Origin: Chamaecrista fasciculata
Lineage: Eukaryota; Streptophyta; Magnoliopsida; Fabales; Fabaceae
DNA length: 64,000 bases
Direction: 5' to 3'
Assembly (NCBI GenBank): GCA_003254925.1
Contig: QANZ01006581.1
Coordinates: 62,001-126,000 of the forward strand
A program made the translations under genes and the position numbers. Of this stretch, positions 1 to 11,100 are shown piece after piece. Positions within the stretch are counted from its first letter, which is position 1; every line of letters starts with the position of its first letter. Below the pieces are notes generated by a model. The model saw nothing but the letters and a program-made list of their open reading frames with translations, had not been told where the DNA came from and did not search any database.

Positions 1-224
1 ATATATACTCCCACATATAAATATTAATTATTATTATTGTATCAGTCAGACTCAGCTAGCTTCATATATATGTCGTATCCTATGTGCATAATTTCAAATT
101 TAGTCTTATATTTTTGATGAGTTTTCAATTTGGTTATGTATCTTGATTTTTGCACTTTTGGTCTTGATGAGTTCTAAAATATCTAATATTAATAAAACAC
201 CTTAAATATTCCTTTCTCCTGTGC
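1..224. other. AT-rich upstream region of the GASA gene
   Basis: No gene seen. Positions of about 85-175 contain phrases of the 'caatttggt' and 'cttttggtct' type. These match one arm of the foldback elements found at 29732-30093 and 63662-64000, so this is probably an eroded MITE fragment. Confidence 0.4.
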
Positions 225-233
225 TATAAATTA
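225..233 (+). promoter_or_regulatory. TATA box of the GASA gene
   Basis: The sequence TATAAATTA lies 128-136 bases upstream of the ATG at 361. This leaves room for a 5' leader of about 100 bases, and no other ATG-led frame competes. Assigned from sequence and distance only. Confidence 0.5.
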
Positions 234-360
234 GTGCGGATCTCAATGTTCCCTTCTCATTCTATACCTTAACTCCAACAAGAGCAGACAAAAAGGCAAA
301 TCAAAAGCTCTTCATACTTCTATATAGTGTTTGCCATATATATATTCATATAGGCCAGCC

Positions 361-977
361 ATGGCTCTTACTCATAAACTTGTGTTAGCTTCACTTCTCA
401 TCTCATTTTTCCTTCTTCACACCACTACTCTTCACGCTCATCCATCGGTAATTAATTCCCTCTAATTTTCTAATCCTCTTCAATTAATTTATATATATGT
501 TATATACGTATGTTATATATATAAGTACTTAATTAACTTTTCCTCTGTTTTATTTTTTCTTTTGTTAAAGGAATGGCAGGTTGGAGAAGAAGAGGTAGAG
601 GCAAAGGAGCAGAGTGTTGCTGTTGACAAGATAGGTATTATACATACTATACATATCTAATATGAAATGAATAATATATAAGCCCATAGCTTCGTATATA
701 TTAATTATAAGTTTGTAATCAAATTATTAATAATATATTTAGGTAAATAATTACAGAGAGATTGAAATTAATAAAAAGTATATGTATAAATTCAGATTGT
801 GATGGAGCATGTAGCGGGAGATGCCGTTTATCTTCACGGCCAAGGTTGTGTAAGCGAGCCTGTGGAACATGCTGTCAACGTTGTAACTGCGTGCCACCTG
901 GCACTTCCGGCAACCAAAACCTCTGTCCCTGTTATGCTAGTTTGACCACCCACGGCGGCAAACGCAAGTGCCCTTAA
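361..977 (+). CDS. GASA/snakin cysteine-rich secreted peptide
   Basis: Three exons at 361-447, 571-634 and 757-977, with GT/AG boundaries, give a protein of 123 residues. Exon 1 encodes a signal peptide of the usual kind (MALTHKLVLASLLISFFLLH, then a small-residue region near residue 26). Exon 2 encodes a short acidic linker. Exon 3 carries the GASA domain: twelve cysteines from about residue 65 in the family spacing, including the CC pair, CNCVPPGTSGN, CPCY and the C-terminal KCP. One further cysteine (residue 60) precedes the domain. In the family these are apoplastic peptides linked to gibberellin response, growth and antimicrobial defence; the role of this copy is inferred. The first ATG after the TATA box is used and it opens the signal peptide. 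A degenerate paralogue lies at 4486-4842. Confidence 0.93.
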
Positions 978-1010
978 ACATTAAACATTTAAATTACATC
1001 TTAAAAAATA

Positions 1011-1468
1011 GGGTAAATTACGTATAAGGTTCATGTGGTTTGGTCTATTTATAGAAAAAAGGTCCATATGATTCAAAATATGATAAATAAGAGCTTGTGG
1101 TTTGCTCCGTTTACAAAAAGGGTCACAGTAGGTCTCACGTGACCTATTTTCACATACCAAATTCCTAATTTCTTTTCCATTGTGCAGAAATCGGACTCTA
1201 TCTCTACATCCTCACGAACCCTAACTTCCATTCTCGCCATTTTCTTCCGTTCTCGAACTTTAATCTTCAAAAATTAGGGATTGAGTATGAAGAAATGGGT
1301 CACGTGAGTTGCACATTGTCCTAATTTCGTTAATTTTAGATGACAAATACCTTTTGGGACCTTTTTTGTTAACGGAGCAAACCACGAACCCTTATTTGTC
1401 ATTTTTTAAACTATAAGGACTATTTCTGTAAATGGACCAAATTACGAAGACTTTTGAGTAATTTATCC
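1011..1468. mobile_element. Mutator-type foldback MITE 1
   Basis: Starts GGGTAAATTAC and ends with the near-complement GTAATTTATCC. The arms match imperfectly over more than 100 bases (for example 'gtggtttgctccgtt' left and 'aacggagcaaaccacga' right). It is flanked by a perfect 9-bp direct repeat TAAAAAATA (1002-1010 and 1469-1477). A 9-bp duplication is the mark of Mutator-like elements. No transposase. The centre (about 1140-1290) is not part of the arms. Confidence 0.85.
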
Positions 1469-1477
1469 TAAAAAATA

Positions 1478-2143
1478 TACAAGTTAATAATTAATCTCAT
1501 AAAATCATGAAATCAATACAGTTAAGAGAATGATAATTGAGAGCTTGAACTCTCATTAACATCATTCTATTATAGTTATATACCAACACGTTCTCGCCGG
1601 CATATGTATTATCATTTTATATATCTCCTCGAAACTACTATACAATGTTGTGTTTTCTTCCTCCTTCAATCCCTCATGATGTGTCTTTTCCTATTATATA
1701 TACTTCAATTTTGTCTCTGTCTTTTCTTTTCATTTTTTTTAAAAATACGTTGCTCCTGTATATGTACAATTGTCATTGTACTCTAATAAAATTCGGATTT
1801 TGGTTATGTATTTTGAATATATTTATTAGTGTTCAAATGGGTGAGCTAGTCATTTTGATTTTGGAGGCAATATTAAAGGCATGAGGTTAAAAGTAAATGC
1901 CTCCCAACTGTAAAATTTCCGTATCCAAGAGGTAACACCCCAAATGACTGTCTGAACTCTGAGCTATCAAAACTTCAGAAACAGAACATTTGTACAATGA
2001 ACCAAAACAAGAAGTCAAGAACCATCTCCATCCTCAACTCATGACGTACGTTTTGTGTAACTTGAACCAATCAGTAGTCACTTTTCTTGTCAATCTTTAA
2101 TATTAATTAATGATTTGTTGAAATCTTATTTATTAAAGACTAT
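1478..2143. other. Intergenic, no gene seen
   Basis: AT-rich sequence between two foldback elements. Open frames at 1604-1884 are short and hydrophobic, overlap each other in different frames and match no family I know. Nothing else recognised. Confidence 0.6.
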
Positions 2144-2152
2144 TAATTTTTT

Positions 2153-2582
2153 GGGTAAATTACACTTTGGTACCCTGTGGTTTGACCCTATTTCACTTTG
2201 GTACCCTGTGGTTTGAAACTTGACACTTTGGTACCCTGTGGTATTCTCCATTAACACTTTGGTACCCTTTGGAGTTATTTTGTAATTTTAACCATGATAT
2301 ATTTTGCAAAAATTACATATTGACCCCAAAAAGTTTTTAAAAAATTACAAATAGGTCCCTAGATACATATTATCTAGGGACTAAAATGAAAACTTTAAAA
2401 AAATTTAGGGGTCAATATGTAATTTTTGCAAAATTTATATTGGTTAAAATTACAAAATAGCTCCAAAGGGTACCAAAGTATTAAAGGAGAATACCACAGG
2501 GTACCAAAGTGTCAAGTTTCAAACCACAGTGTACCAAAGTGAAATAGGGTCAAACCACAGGGTACCAAAGTGTAATTTACCC
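2153..2582. mobile_element. Mutator-type foldback MITE 2
   Basis: A near-perfect hairpin of about 430 bp. Each arm holds several tandem copies of a phrase built on 'actttggtaccctgtggt'. The ends are GGGTAAATTACAC and its complement. It is flanked by a perfect 9-bp duplication TAATTTTTT (2144-2152 and 2583-2591). It shares its terminal GGGTAAATTAC with elements 1011-1468 and 2676-3183. Arm identity is visibly higher than in MITE 1, so it is probably younger. Confidence 0.9.
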
Positions 2583-2675
2583 TAATTTTTTTTTGTCAAT
2601 ACCCTTCGACTAAAATGCAAGACACTACTTTAAATTTTAGACCATGTGTGATTTATTCCTTTAAATTTTAAAATT

Positions 2676-3183
2676 GGGTAAATTACAAAATAGGGTCCTG
2701 TGGTTTGGCCCTATTTCAGATAGGGTACATGTGGTTTGAAAAGTTTCAAATTGGGGCCTGAGGTTAACTCCGTTTGCAAAATAGGGTCTAGGTGGTTTCG
2801 ACCGTCAAAAAACTAACGGTGCACGTGATAATTTGCCTAACAATCTCAGGGTCTTTAGTTAAAATACTATTTTAAGACCCTAATTATTATTTTTTTTGCG
2901 TTTGAATCCCTATTTCTTACGTCGTCATGTTAAAATACTATTTTAAAATACTATTTTTGCGTTGGTTAAAAATAGTTAGGGTCTTAAAATAGTATTTTAA
3001 CTAAAGACCCTGAGATTTTTAAGCAAATTATCACGTGCACCGTTAGTTTTTTTACGGTCAAAACCACCTAGACCCTATTTTGCAAACAGAGTTAACCTCA
3101 GGCCCCAATTTGAAACTTTTCAAACCACATGTACCCTATCTGAAACAGGGCCAAACCACAGGACCCTATTTTGTAATTTACCC
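2676..3183. mobile_element. Mutator-type foldback MITE 3
   Basis: Inverted arms of about 200 bp with ends GGGTAAATTAC and GTAATTTACCC. It is flanked by the perfect 9-bp duplication TTTAAAATT (2667-2675 and 3184-3192). The arms carry 'tagggtcctgtggtttgg' and 'gcacgtgataatttg' with their complements. The loop (about 2870-2990) is AT-rich with no coding signal. Confidence 0.9.
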
Positions 3184-3192
3184 TTTAAAATT

Positions 3193-4387
3193 TGACAAAT
3201 AGAGTCTTAACCTTTTAACCATGTATCATTTACCCTTTTGAAATTTAACAAATTTATTTTCTCAAATGTCACATGTGAAGTGACATGGACTTTTTACATA
3301 TGATTTGACAATGAAAAAAATCTGACATAACAATTCTGTTAAAATACTTAACAGTAAAGATAACAAAAGAGGGTAAATGTCATATTGTATTGTTAAAAGT
3401 TTAGAATTCTATTTGCTAAATTTTAAAATTTAAGTGGATAAATCACATATATGACTTGAAATTCTATTTTGCATTTTAGTCATGCTTTATATATATATAT
3501 ATATATTATATATTGGAAAAACTATATGAGTGTATCTTAGATTCTTAGTGTTTTCTTTCTTGATTTCTTAACAAGTGATTGAGTTCAAATCCTACATTTA
3601 GATATAAAAAACACTTTATGATCAACTATTTAATTGTCTTTAAGTAGAAGATTCGTAAGAAAAGAATTAATTATTGATAATGAATATCTTAAACTTATTT
3701 AAATTGTTTGGGGTCAAAAGGAAATTACCCCCATGTGGTGTTAATATAGTACAAACTGGGCCATATCCAAAATCGTCGCGCAATGATGTTGCAAACTGGG
3801 CTAAGTCCTGCCCAATATCCATCCATGAGATTGCACATTTCAACATTTGTGAGCCCATTAATTAAATGCTGCATTCACAACTTCATTTCCTAATATATGG
3901 AGTATCTCACTCAGAGAAACTTTCAATAGATTGAACACTCTAATCACTGTTTATTATTTTCGTTGATCCTACAACATCTGGAAATCGGAATATGAGATCG
4001 GCATTAATTACACTTGAGAAATATATAGGAAACTTTTTAGCGTCTCACACGAGGCATTAATTAATCATTTAAACGTATGTAGTAGGACATATAATAACGC
4101 TTTAAAGCAAATAAAAACAAGCTCATTTTTGTTTTGGAAGGCCACAATATTCATGCATTGTTTATTTGGTTCCCAGCGACGTACATCAATGAAGTGGTTT
4201 AGAAGGAACAGTACAAGAGTCACATTAAAGTGTAATAAATACAGGATGACATTTGACACAACACAACCTAATTTTATTTATTTTTTACGTATTGGCTGCG
4301 TAAATATTTACGTGTCACGCTTTACACGTAGATGTACCTACCCCGGCCCATTTCTTTAAGAATAAGAAATACACTTTCGTCTTGTGA
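3193..4387. other. Intergenic, no gene seen
   Basis: AT-rich with a (TA)n tract near 3489-3506. The frames near 3667-3865 and 4065-4359 overlap on opposite strands and show no family motif. The last 200 bases lead into the promoter of the GASA relic. Confidence 0.55.
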
Positions 4388-4394
4388 TATAAAT
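4388..4394 (+). promoter_or_regulatory. TATA box of the GASA relic
   Basis: TATAAAT lies about 98 bases upstream of the ATG at 4486, a spacing like that of the intact GASA gene. It suggests the relic kept a core promoter. Confidence 0.45.
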
Positions 4395-4485
4395 ACTAAA
4401 ATACAGTACCACTACTTTTTTCTCTGTCGCCTAATTTTACGAAACAACACATACGACGTCGTATGACTATTATTAATCAATATCC

Positions 4486-4842
4486 ATGGCCATCTCCAAT
4501 GTCGCTTTATTTGCTACTTTGCTTCAATCCTCATTCCTCTTCTCTTTCTGCACCTCGTTGAATCTGATAATACAATGGTAAGCCCTAATTAATCAATAAA
4601 TCAAGTTTATTATATATCTTATGTTATATGGCTCAACCCCTTTTTGGTCGTGTACATTTTAAAATTATAGTACAAAATTAATAATAAGAGAAAAATTATT
4701 ATTTGATCCTTTTTTTTACTGAGTTAACGATTTAGTCCCTTATTTATTTTACATGCAAAGCCTCTAGTATTTATTATGATTATGATGAGTGCCATGTTAC
4801 ACCAATATGACCACCCACCATGGCCGACACAAATGCCCCTAA
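4486..4842 (+). pseudogene. Degenerate GASA/snakin gene
   Basis: Exon 1 (4486-4577) is intact. It encodes a hydrophobic signal peptide beginning MAISNVALFATLLQSSFLF, and a good donor (GTAAGC) follows it. The far end of a GASA exon 3 survives at about 4793-4842 and reads CYTNMTTHHGRHKCP plus a stop, the family C-terminus. Between them the linker exon and most of the cysteine domain are missing, and a 151-bp Helitron-like insert (4617-4767) occupies the space. One base appears lost just before the surviving tail. The intact gene at 361-977 ends with the homologous sequence, so this is probably a tandem duplicate that was later destroyed. Confidence 0.8.
4617..4767 (+). mobile_element. Small non-autonomous Helitron, copy 1
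   Basis: Begins TCTTATGTTATATGG after an A and ends CTCTAG before a T, which fits insertion between A and T. It matches the copy at 4987-5166 along most of its length, but the subterminal hairpin is deleted. It lies inside the GASA relic. Confidence 0.65.
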
Positions 4843-4986
4843 TTAATTACTTCATCAATCTTATAGTATAATTTTTACTTTATACGTATGTATACTATTT
4901 GCTCATTATATAATTCGTTTCAATAATCCCCCAAATAATGGAATTTCATTTACTTTATATTGTGAGCCTGTCTCGTATCGTATATA

Positions 4987-5166
4987 TCTTATATTATATG
5001 GCTCCACCCCTTTCTGGTCGTCCATGTTTAAAACTATAGTCTATGAAATTAAAAATAAGAGAAAATTTACTATTTGGTCTCTCTTTCTTTACTAAGTTAA
5101 CAATTTAGTCCCTTATTTATTCTACATATATATTTGCGTGCCCGTTAGGGCACGCAAAGCCCCTAG
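4987..5166 (+). mobile_element. Small non-autonomous Helitron, copy 2
   Basis: Begins TCTTATATTATATGG after A4986. It ends with hairpin GCGTGCCC-GTTA-GGGCACGC (5136-5155), an 11-base gap and CTAG before T5167. This is the classic Helitron end layout, with A and T on the two sides. No coding capacity. Best preserved 3' end of its family in the window. Confidence 0.82.
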
Positions 5167-5167
5167 T

Positions 5168-6003
5168 ATATATATATGATTGCATCAAATTAATTACAGA
5201 GGCGTTATCTCCCAATTTTTTATTCCCGAGGGAAGTGCTTCAAATAAATTAGATTTTATATATTTTTTATTTTTTTAAGAGTGGTGTTTTTGGTTATGCG
5301 GCAGGACAAATGTGAAAACGCATTGGAGTGAAAACGGTTACGCAAATAATAATAACAATAAAAGGTAGTTTGTTGTGGTTGTGAAGAATTATGATGGCGT
5401 TGCATCTTGCATGGTTAAAACTTCAAAGATCGAAACAGTCCCGATTTGCTTGACAAGTGGGTTAGCATTTTGAGTAATCTGAGCTAGCTAGGCGTACAAT
5501 AAAGCCCAATTACAATATAATTAGCATTAGGCCGGCCATTAGCAATATGGTGAAATGAATCCAATCTCTAATGAAAATGGTGAGATTATATATGATGGAA
5601 AACACTAGAATGTATGATTATGGTAACGTCGTCATCAAGAACATTAGAGATATCTTGATTTTGAAAAAAGATTTCACCTTCACTTTGTTTTTTTGGCCAG
5701 AGATTTCATTTCACGATCACTTAATTACATTATATTTTGAAGGAAGTTAATTTCTGTGTAAATTGCTATACTAAGATGAGAGTTAAAAACTCACATGCTC
5801 AGTTGAGCTTTGTTCACTCCCTTCATGAAGCTTTAGCTTTTGTTTTAGTTTCTTTTAACACTTGAAAAAAAAAAAGGAGGACAAAAGGGTGTGTGGAGCA
5901 AAATGAAGTAAATAATAAATAATTAGAGTGTCATGTGGGTGTGGAAGTCACGCAGCAAACATGAGTGCTAGCTTATATATTCCTTTGCAAGTTGCGACTA
6001 TCA
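5168..6003. other. Intergenic, no gene recognised
   Basis: Positions 5300-5475 are less AT-rich than their surroundings and contain a readable stretch (about 5365-5461), but no start, splice frame or family motif could be settled. The rest is AT-rich. Confidence 0.4.
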
Positions 6004-6012
6004 AATTAGTTC

Positions 6013-6813
6013 GGCTTAAGTGCACTTTTGGTCCCATAACTATGACAAAGGTTTCATTTTGGTCCCATAACTTTTTTTGTTGCAATTTTGGTCCCATAAC
6101 TATGACAAAGGTTTCATTTTGGTCCCATAACTTTTTTTGTTGCAATTTTAGTCTCATAACTTCTCAAAAGGTTCCACCGTTAGTCCCTTGGTGAATTCCG
6201 TCCATATTTAGCCGTTAAGTATGACGTGACATAGTGACTAGGATCACGATGTGACTAAATAAGATGAAATGGATTGAAATAGGATCTATATGCAACATAT
6301 TAAAACTTATCTATACCCAACCACAATATATACAAAGAGTGGTACTTCCTCTTCCTCGTTCTGCTTCTCGATTTGTCGTCGCTGCCGCTTTGGTCGTGCG
6401 ACTTTGGCTGAGGATCTCATCGACTTCGTCGGTGCCTTCTGCTTGAAGTCTCTTCTTCCCCACCAGATTGGTCCCGGTCAGTACCACTTTTTGTATATAT
6501 GGTGGTTGGGTATAGATACGTTTTAATATGTTGCATATAGTTCCTATTTCAGTCCACTTCATCTTATTTTGCCACATCATGATCCTAGTTACTATGCCAC
6601 GTCATACTTAACGGCTAAATATAAATGGAATTCACCAAGGGACTAACGGTGGAACCTTTTGAGAAGTTATGGGACCAAAATTGCAACAAAAAATGTTATG
6701 GGACTAAAATGAAACCTTTGTCATAGTTATGGGACCAAAATTGCAACAAAAAAAGTTATGGGACCAAAATGAAACCTTTGTCATAGTTATGGGACCAAAA
6801 GTGCACTTAAGCC
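6013..6813. mobile_element. Large foldback MITE with GC-rich core
   Basis: Two inverted arms of about 330 bp begin GGCTTAAGTGCAC and end with the complement. Each arm has about two tandem copies of a 66-bp unit built on 'ggtcccataactatgac'. The flanks AATTAGTTC (6004-6012) and AATTAGTTT (6814-6822) match at 8 of 9 positions, fitting a Mutator-type duplication. The loop, about 6345-6480, is GC-rich and not part of the arms. It may be a captured host fragment. Confidence 0.82.
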
Positions 6814-6822
6814 AATTAGTTT

Positions 6823-8154
6823 TAACTTAAATATAATATATAATATATAATATACTACCGGTCCGCACGTGTACTGATAATAATAAAGCAATTCTCTCAC
6901 AACAAGCACATGATCTGGCACGTGCATCTCACGCTGGATGTGCCGCGACTCCACATACATACATACATCCATGATTATTTAATTCATTCTCTCTTTAACT
7001 TCTCACTTTTCACTCTTCTTAGCACTAAGAAACTTCCATTGCAGCTTCCACCATCTTACATACATACATACATGTCTGCCTTTCTTGCTTCCCACGCTGT
7101 ACGGAGACCAGGGATCTGCCACGTGTCAACCTTCTCTCTCTCCTCCTATTAGGCTATTACTACTTGTTTCAAGTTTCAACTAGTTAAACTAATATTGAGA
7201 CTGAAGAATAAGAAGATGGTCAAATTAATAGAGTTTATTTACAATGTCACTCGGAATTTCCTCATTAATATGAGAATTTCATTCATGGATTATTTGTAAT
7301 TTCCTTTTTAAGAATTTATTAAATTTAGATACATACACATGACCTTCAGTTCACAGTGGCTAAATAGTAAATAATCAATCAAACCCTTATACAGTTATCC
7401 CAACAAACAACACACACATTAAATCGCTTTCCCTTCTCGCTTCCTTCTTCGTTTTTAACGTCTAAAGAATGTCTTCATAATCCTTAAATGCATTTCACAC
7501 CCCTTTCCTTTCCTTTTTCTTTCTTGTGAGTTTTTCTTTTTTGTTTCCTCTCTCCTCTTTTGGCTTTATCTCTCTGCTTCCTTGCTTTCTAACCATTTTG
7601 CTTTATTTCACAAAGAACCTGATTCTCTGAACGCCAGACACCATTTACTTTTCTCCCCTTTAATCTCTCTCTCTTTTTCACAGAGTATCACTTCTTCTCG
7701 CTTCTTCTTCTTCTTCTTCTTCTTCTTCATCTTTAACTCCTTCACCGAAACAGACGGATACGTATCACGCAGCCTAAATTGATTTTGTTTTCTCTCTCAC
7801 TAAATTTATCTCCATTACGCACTTTTTCAGTCTTCTTCCCGCCGGACATTTCGGAAGAAATTAACAAAACCCATCGCCGAATGCCTCTCCACGCTTGTTC
7901 GTACACACTTTTTCTCTACGTTTCCTTCTTTTCAGTACTCCTTCGTACGTCCTCATTCAGAAACCCCAAGACGCTAGCTAACTCTGTTTTTTGTCTTTGT
8001 CCCTGAAAAATCTCGAATGAAAGAAAAAGTGATGAGGATCGATCTGCTTTAATTTCAGCTGTTTGATTCTATTTATTAACTGAAGTGGTGCGTTCCGATC
8101 GTTTCTGAGCCATCGACGTAGTTTTCGTTTCGAAATTAATCATCATTCCTAGAA
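6823..8154. promoter_or_regulatory. Upstream region and CT-rich leader of the 13-exon gene
   Basis: No separate gene seen. From about 7400 on, the plus strand is strongly CT-rich, as in plant promoters and 5' leaders. A (CTT)n run lies at 7701-7728. Short reading frames here are shadows of this composition. A leader intron is possible but not resolved. Confidence 0.45.
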
Positions 8155-11100
8155 ATGGACAAGCCTCGGGCCAAGCTACGAATTAAACAATCTGGACACA
8201 AGCTCTTCGGTGGTAAATTACTCTAAACTCCTCATTTCTGGTTGTTTCTGTGAGCAACTATACAAAATCCTATTTCTGCTTGTCGTTATTTGCGTTCGTT
8301 TATTTACTAGCTATATGCGATAAGAGTTTGCGGATGGATAACACCTCTCAGTCCCTCGTTATCTTCCTTTTTCTCGTCTAGAGCTTCTTCTTATTCTTTT
8401 TTCTTCTTCGCATAAATATCTATTCCTCTGTGTGAAATACATAGGTATAGATGATATTGCTGGGGACTTTCAGTTTCCGGAGAAATCGAAGAAAGGCAAG
8501 GTGAGAAGTTTGAGTGCTGTTGCCAGAGCATTATCATCAAACTGTAGTCAAGACTACGAAATGGGATGCGATCTCACTGAGAAAGTTAATGCGCTTCCTG
8601 CGCAATCACCTTCCCCAAGTGTCATTGCAACTAACAAGAGATTTAAAATTCCCAAAAAGGTACCTAATTATACGCTTGTTTTAATTCATGCGGTGTGTAT
8701 TAAATATTAATCTCTCTCTCTCTCTTTCTCTTTCTTTTTCTTATTCTTTTTTTTTTAATTCTCCTTTAAATGACTCGACAGTTTTTTGATGACTGCAATG
8801 GCGTTGATCATGCCTCTGTCCCGCGAAAGCTACGCTCAGGTGAGTGAACTTTTATATTCAATGTGAAAATTTTTTCGTCTATTACTTTTCGGGGCACCAG
8901 TTAATTTCATGGACATCCCGGAAAATCTTATTCATAGCCAGTGATTTTGGTTTAGAGTTGGGTAATCCCAGCTGGAACTTTTTCTGGACTCGAGATTCCG
9001 TCATGTTTTATTTTGGACCACAATAAATATTATGATGGTGTATATTATTTTCAATTGAATAGTTTATCAAGATATTTTCCCTGTCTATTTACAGCTTATT
9101 AACTGAGTTAAGTGGTCACTCACTCGTTAGTATCTAAACTTATGGTGGGGAAGGGGATTTTATTTTTTTTTTTAGGCAAAGAAAGAAGTTGAATAATTTT
9201 TTTCTCCTTCATTTTTATTTACAGCCATGAGGAAGCGGAATCGCGTATACAGCTTACCTGATTCAGAAAAGGTGAACCATAAGCTGAATGGAATAGAATC
9301 TCCTGAAAAGGATGGTATAAAGAGAACCAAAGTGAGTATGTTAGATAATCTTAGAGCTTCAGTTTTTTTTTTTTTTGGGGTCTCTTTTTCTCTTTTAAAC
9401 AGTATATAGCTGCCGCTTATAAAACTTAACCTTTTTGCTTCTTTTTTCCCATTTTTTTTAGCATTTCTATTTCACCTTTTCATGGAATTTGCTTTTGTAG
9501 AAACAAGGAAGCCCAGACTGGTCGATGAGACAGACTGTATCTGGGTCAATCACAAAGGATGAGGAAGAGGTGGTGGAGACCCTGTATGCCTTGGCTGGAA
9601 TGTTTCCCAACAATGGCTCGAGTGACACTAGTAAATTAGATGATGGTTCTTTACCAGAGAACTCAGTTTTACAAGACATAGAGAACGGTACTAATGCTGC
9701 TTTTGGAGGTTCTTCTCATGCCCATCAGTTTGTTAAATGATTAGTCTAATCCGCCACCCTTGCTATGGCTATCAAATCTCGCCTTTTATTTGTTCTATTT
9801 TCTTGTCAAATGTTGTAGCCTCGGAAGTTGCTCAGTATGACATCAATCTTCCGTGTGCTGAAGGATCACCTAGAGAAGCTGCTAAAACGAATTCGTTAAA
9901 TGGAACCATTAGTCAAAAACAGTCTGATTTGCTTGAAAATGCCAAATTCCCACCGGCATCTGATGGCATTGGTTCTAAGTTAACTCTGCCGCCCATGCCT
10001 TCATTAGTTAAGAGTGAAAATAGCAATGAAGTCGCATTAAATGACTCTGGGTTACTTTTGGCAATGGGGTAAGTAGATTTTTATTTACGTTTTTGAAACC
10101 TTTATCTCTTGCAAGTCCCTCCTATCTATTTACCTATTTTCTTATCAAATTGTAGATTAAATATGCCCAGACAATCACCGATTTCACAAACTGAAAGAAA
10201 ACCAGCTGGGATGGCAGTAGAGATGGTAGGCGTTTCAACTACACATTTATACCTGAATTCGTATCTTGATAGCTGGCGCTGGTACTATTATAGTTATTGG
10301 ATTTCATTTCAGGATAGAGCTGTTGAATATAAGCAAGAACGTCAAACAATCAAAGGCCGGAATAAGAATGGTATGCTTCTGGCAGTCTCAAAATGTCCTC
10401 TTTAATAGTGAGTGGAATATAAACTAAACTATCTCAAATCATTGTGGCTGATTCCTCAACAATTGTTTGTTTCTTATCAGATAGCCCAATATTGTGGCCG
10501 GGCTTGTCACTTGCGACATCTTCTGGGAGCTACACTTCTTTTTTGCAGTAATTTTCTTTCAGTCTTGTTAAATGATTATTTTTTCTCTTACCCTTCTCTT
10601 GTTTTTGCTTGTTTAGAATTAGAATTGATGGATTTTACTTTTCTAGGCCTTCTGCTGCTAAAGCTCCAGTTTGGCTCGATGCTGCTACGTGTGCCTCTAA
10701 ACGGGATCTAACGCAGAGAGTTTCGTTCGGTGGAAAGGTCCTCAAATTTAACATTGTCTTTATTTTCTACATACTTAGCTCACAATCTAACCACTGCGCT
10801 GAAACATCAGTTTGATGCCCATAATTAATCATGCAGATTTCTGAAGTTGCTACTCATAAAAAGTCACGGAAGAGGTGTGCAGTTCATGTTCACATTAGTA
10901 ACCTCATCCGGAATTTACAAGTGCCAAATAATAGCAAAGAAGAATTGATGCAACCTAGTCATCAAACCGATCAACTAAAACCAAATGAAGGATCAGCTCA
11001 TGGAATTGTAATAAAAGTAGAAAACTTGAACAGGGTGAGTAGTGGAATCACTTCAGTATCTGGATCAGCTCATTCTGATACTATGAAGGATTCCCAGGAA

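Noticed and set aside
1073..1884. Several short frames between the GASA gene and the second MITE
   Set aside because: They overlap in different frames, lie in MITE arms or AT-rich DNA and show no family motif.
5928..6194. Open frame with repeated 'FWSHNFFCCNF' type sequence
   Set aside because: It reads the tandem units in the arm of the foldback MITE at 6013-6813, and the opposite strand is open as well. Not a gene.
7582..8006. Two plus-strand frames upstream of the 13-exon gene
   Set aside because: They reflect CT-rich promoter or leader composition and do not join the downstream exons.
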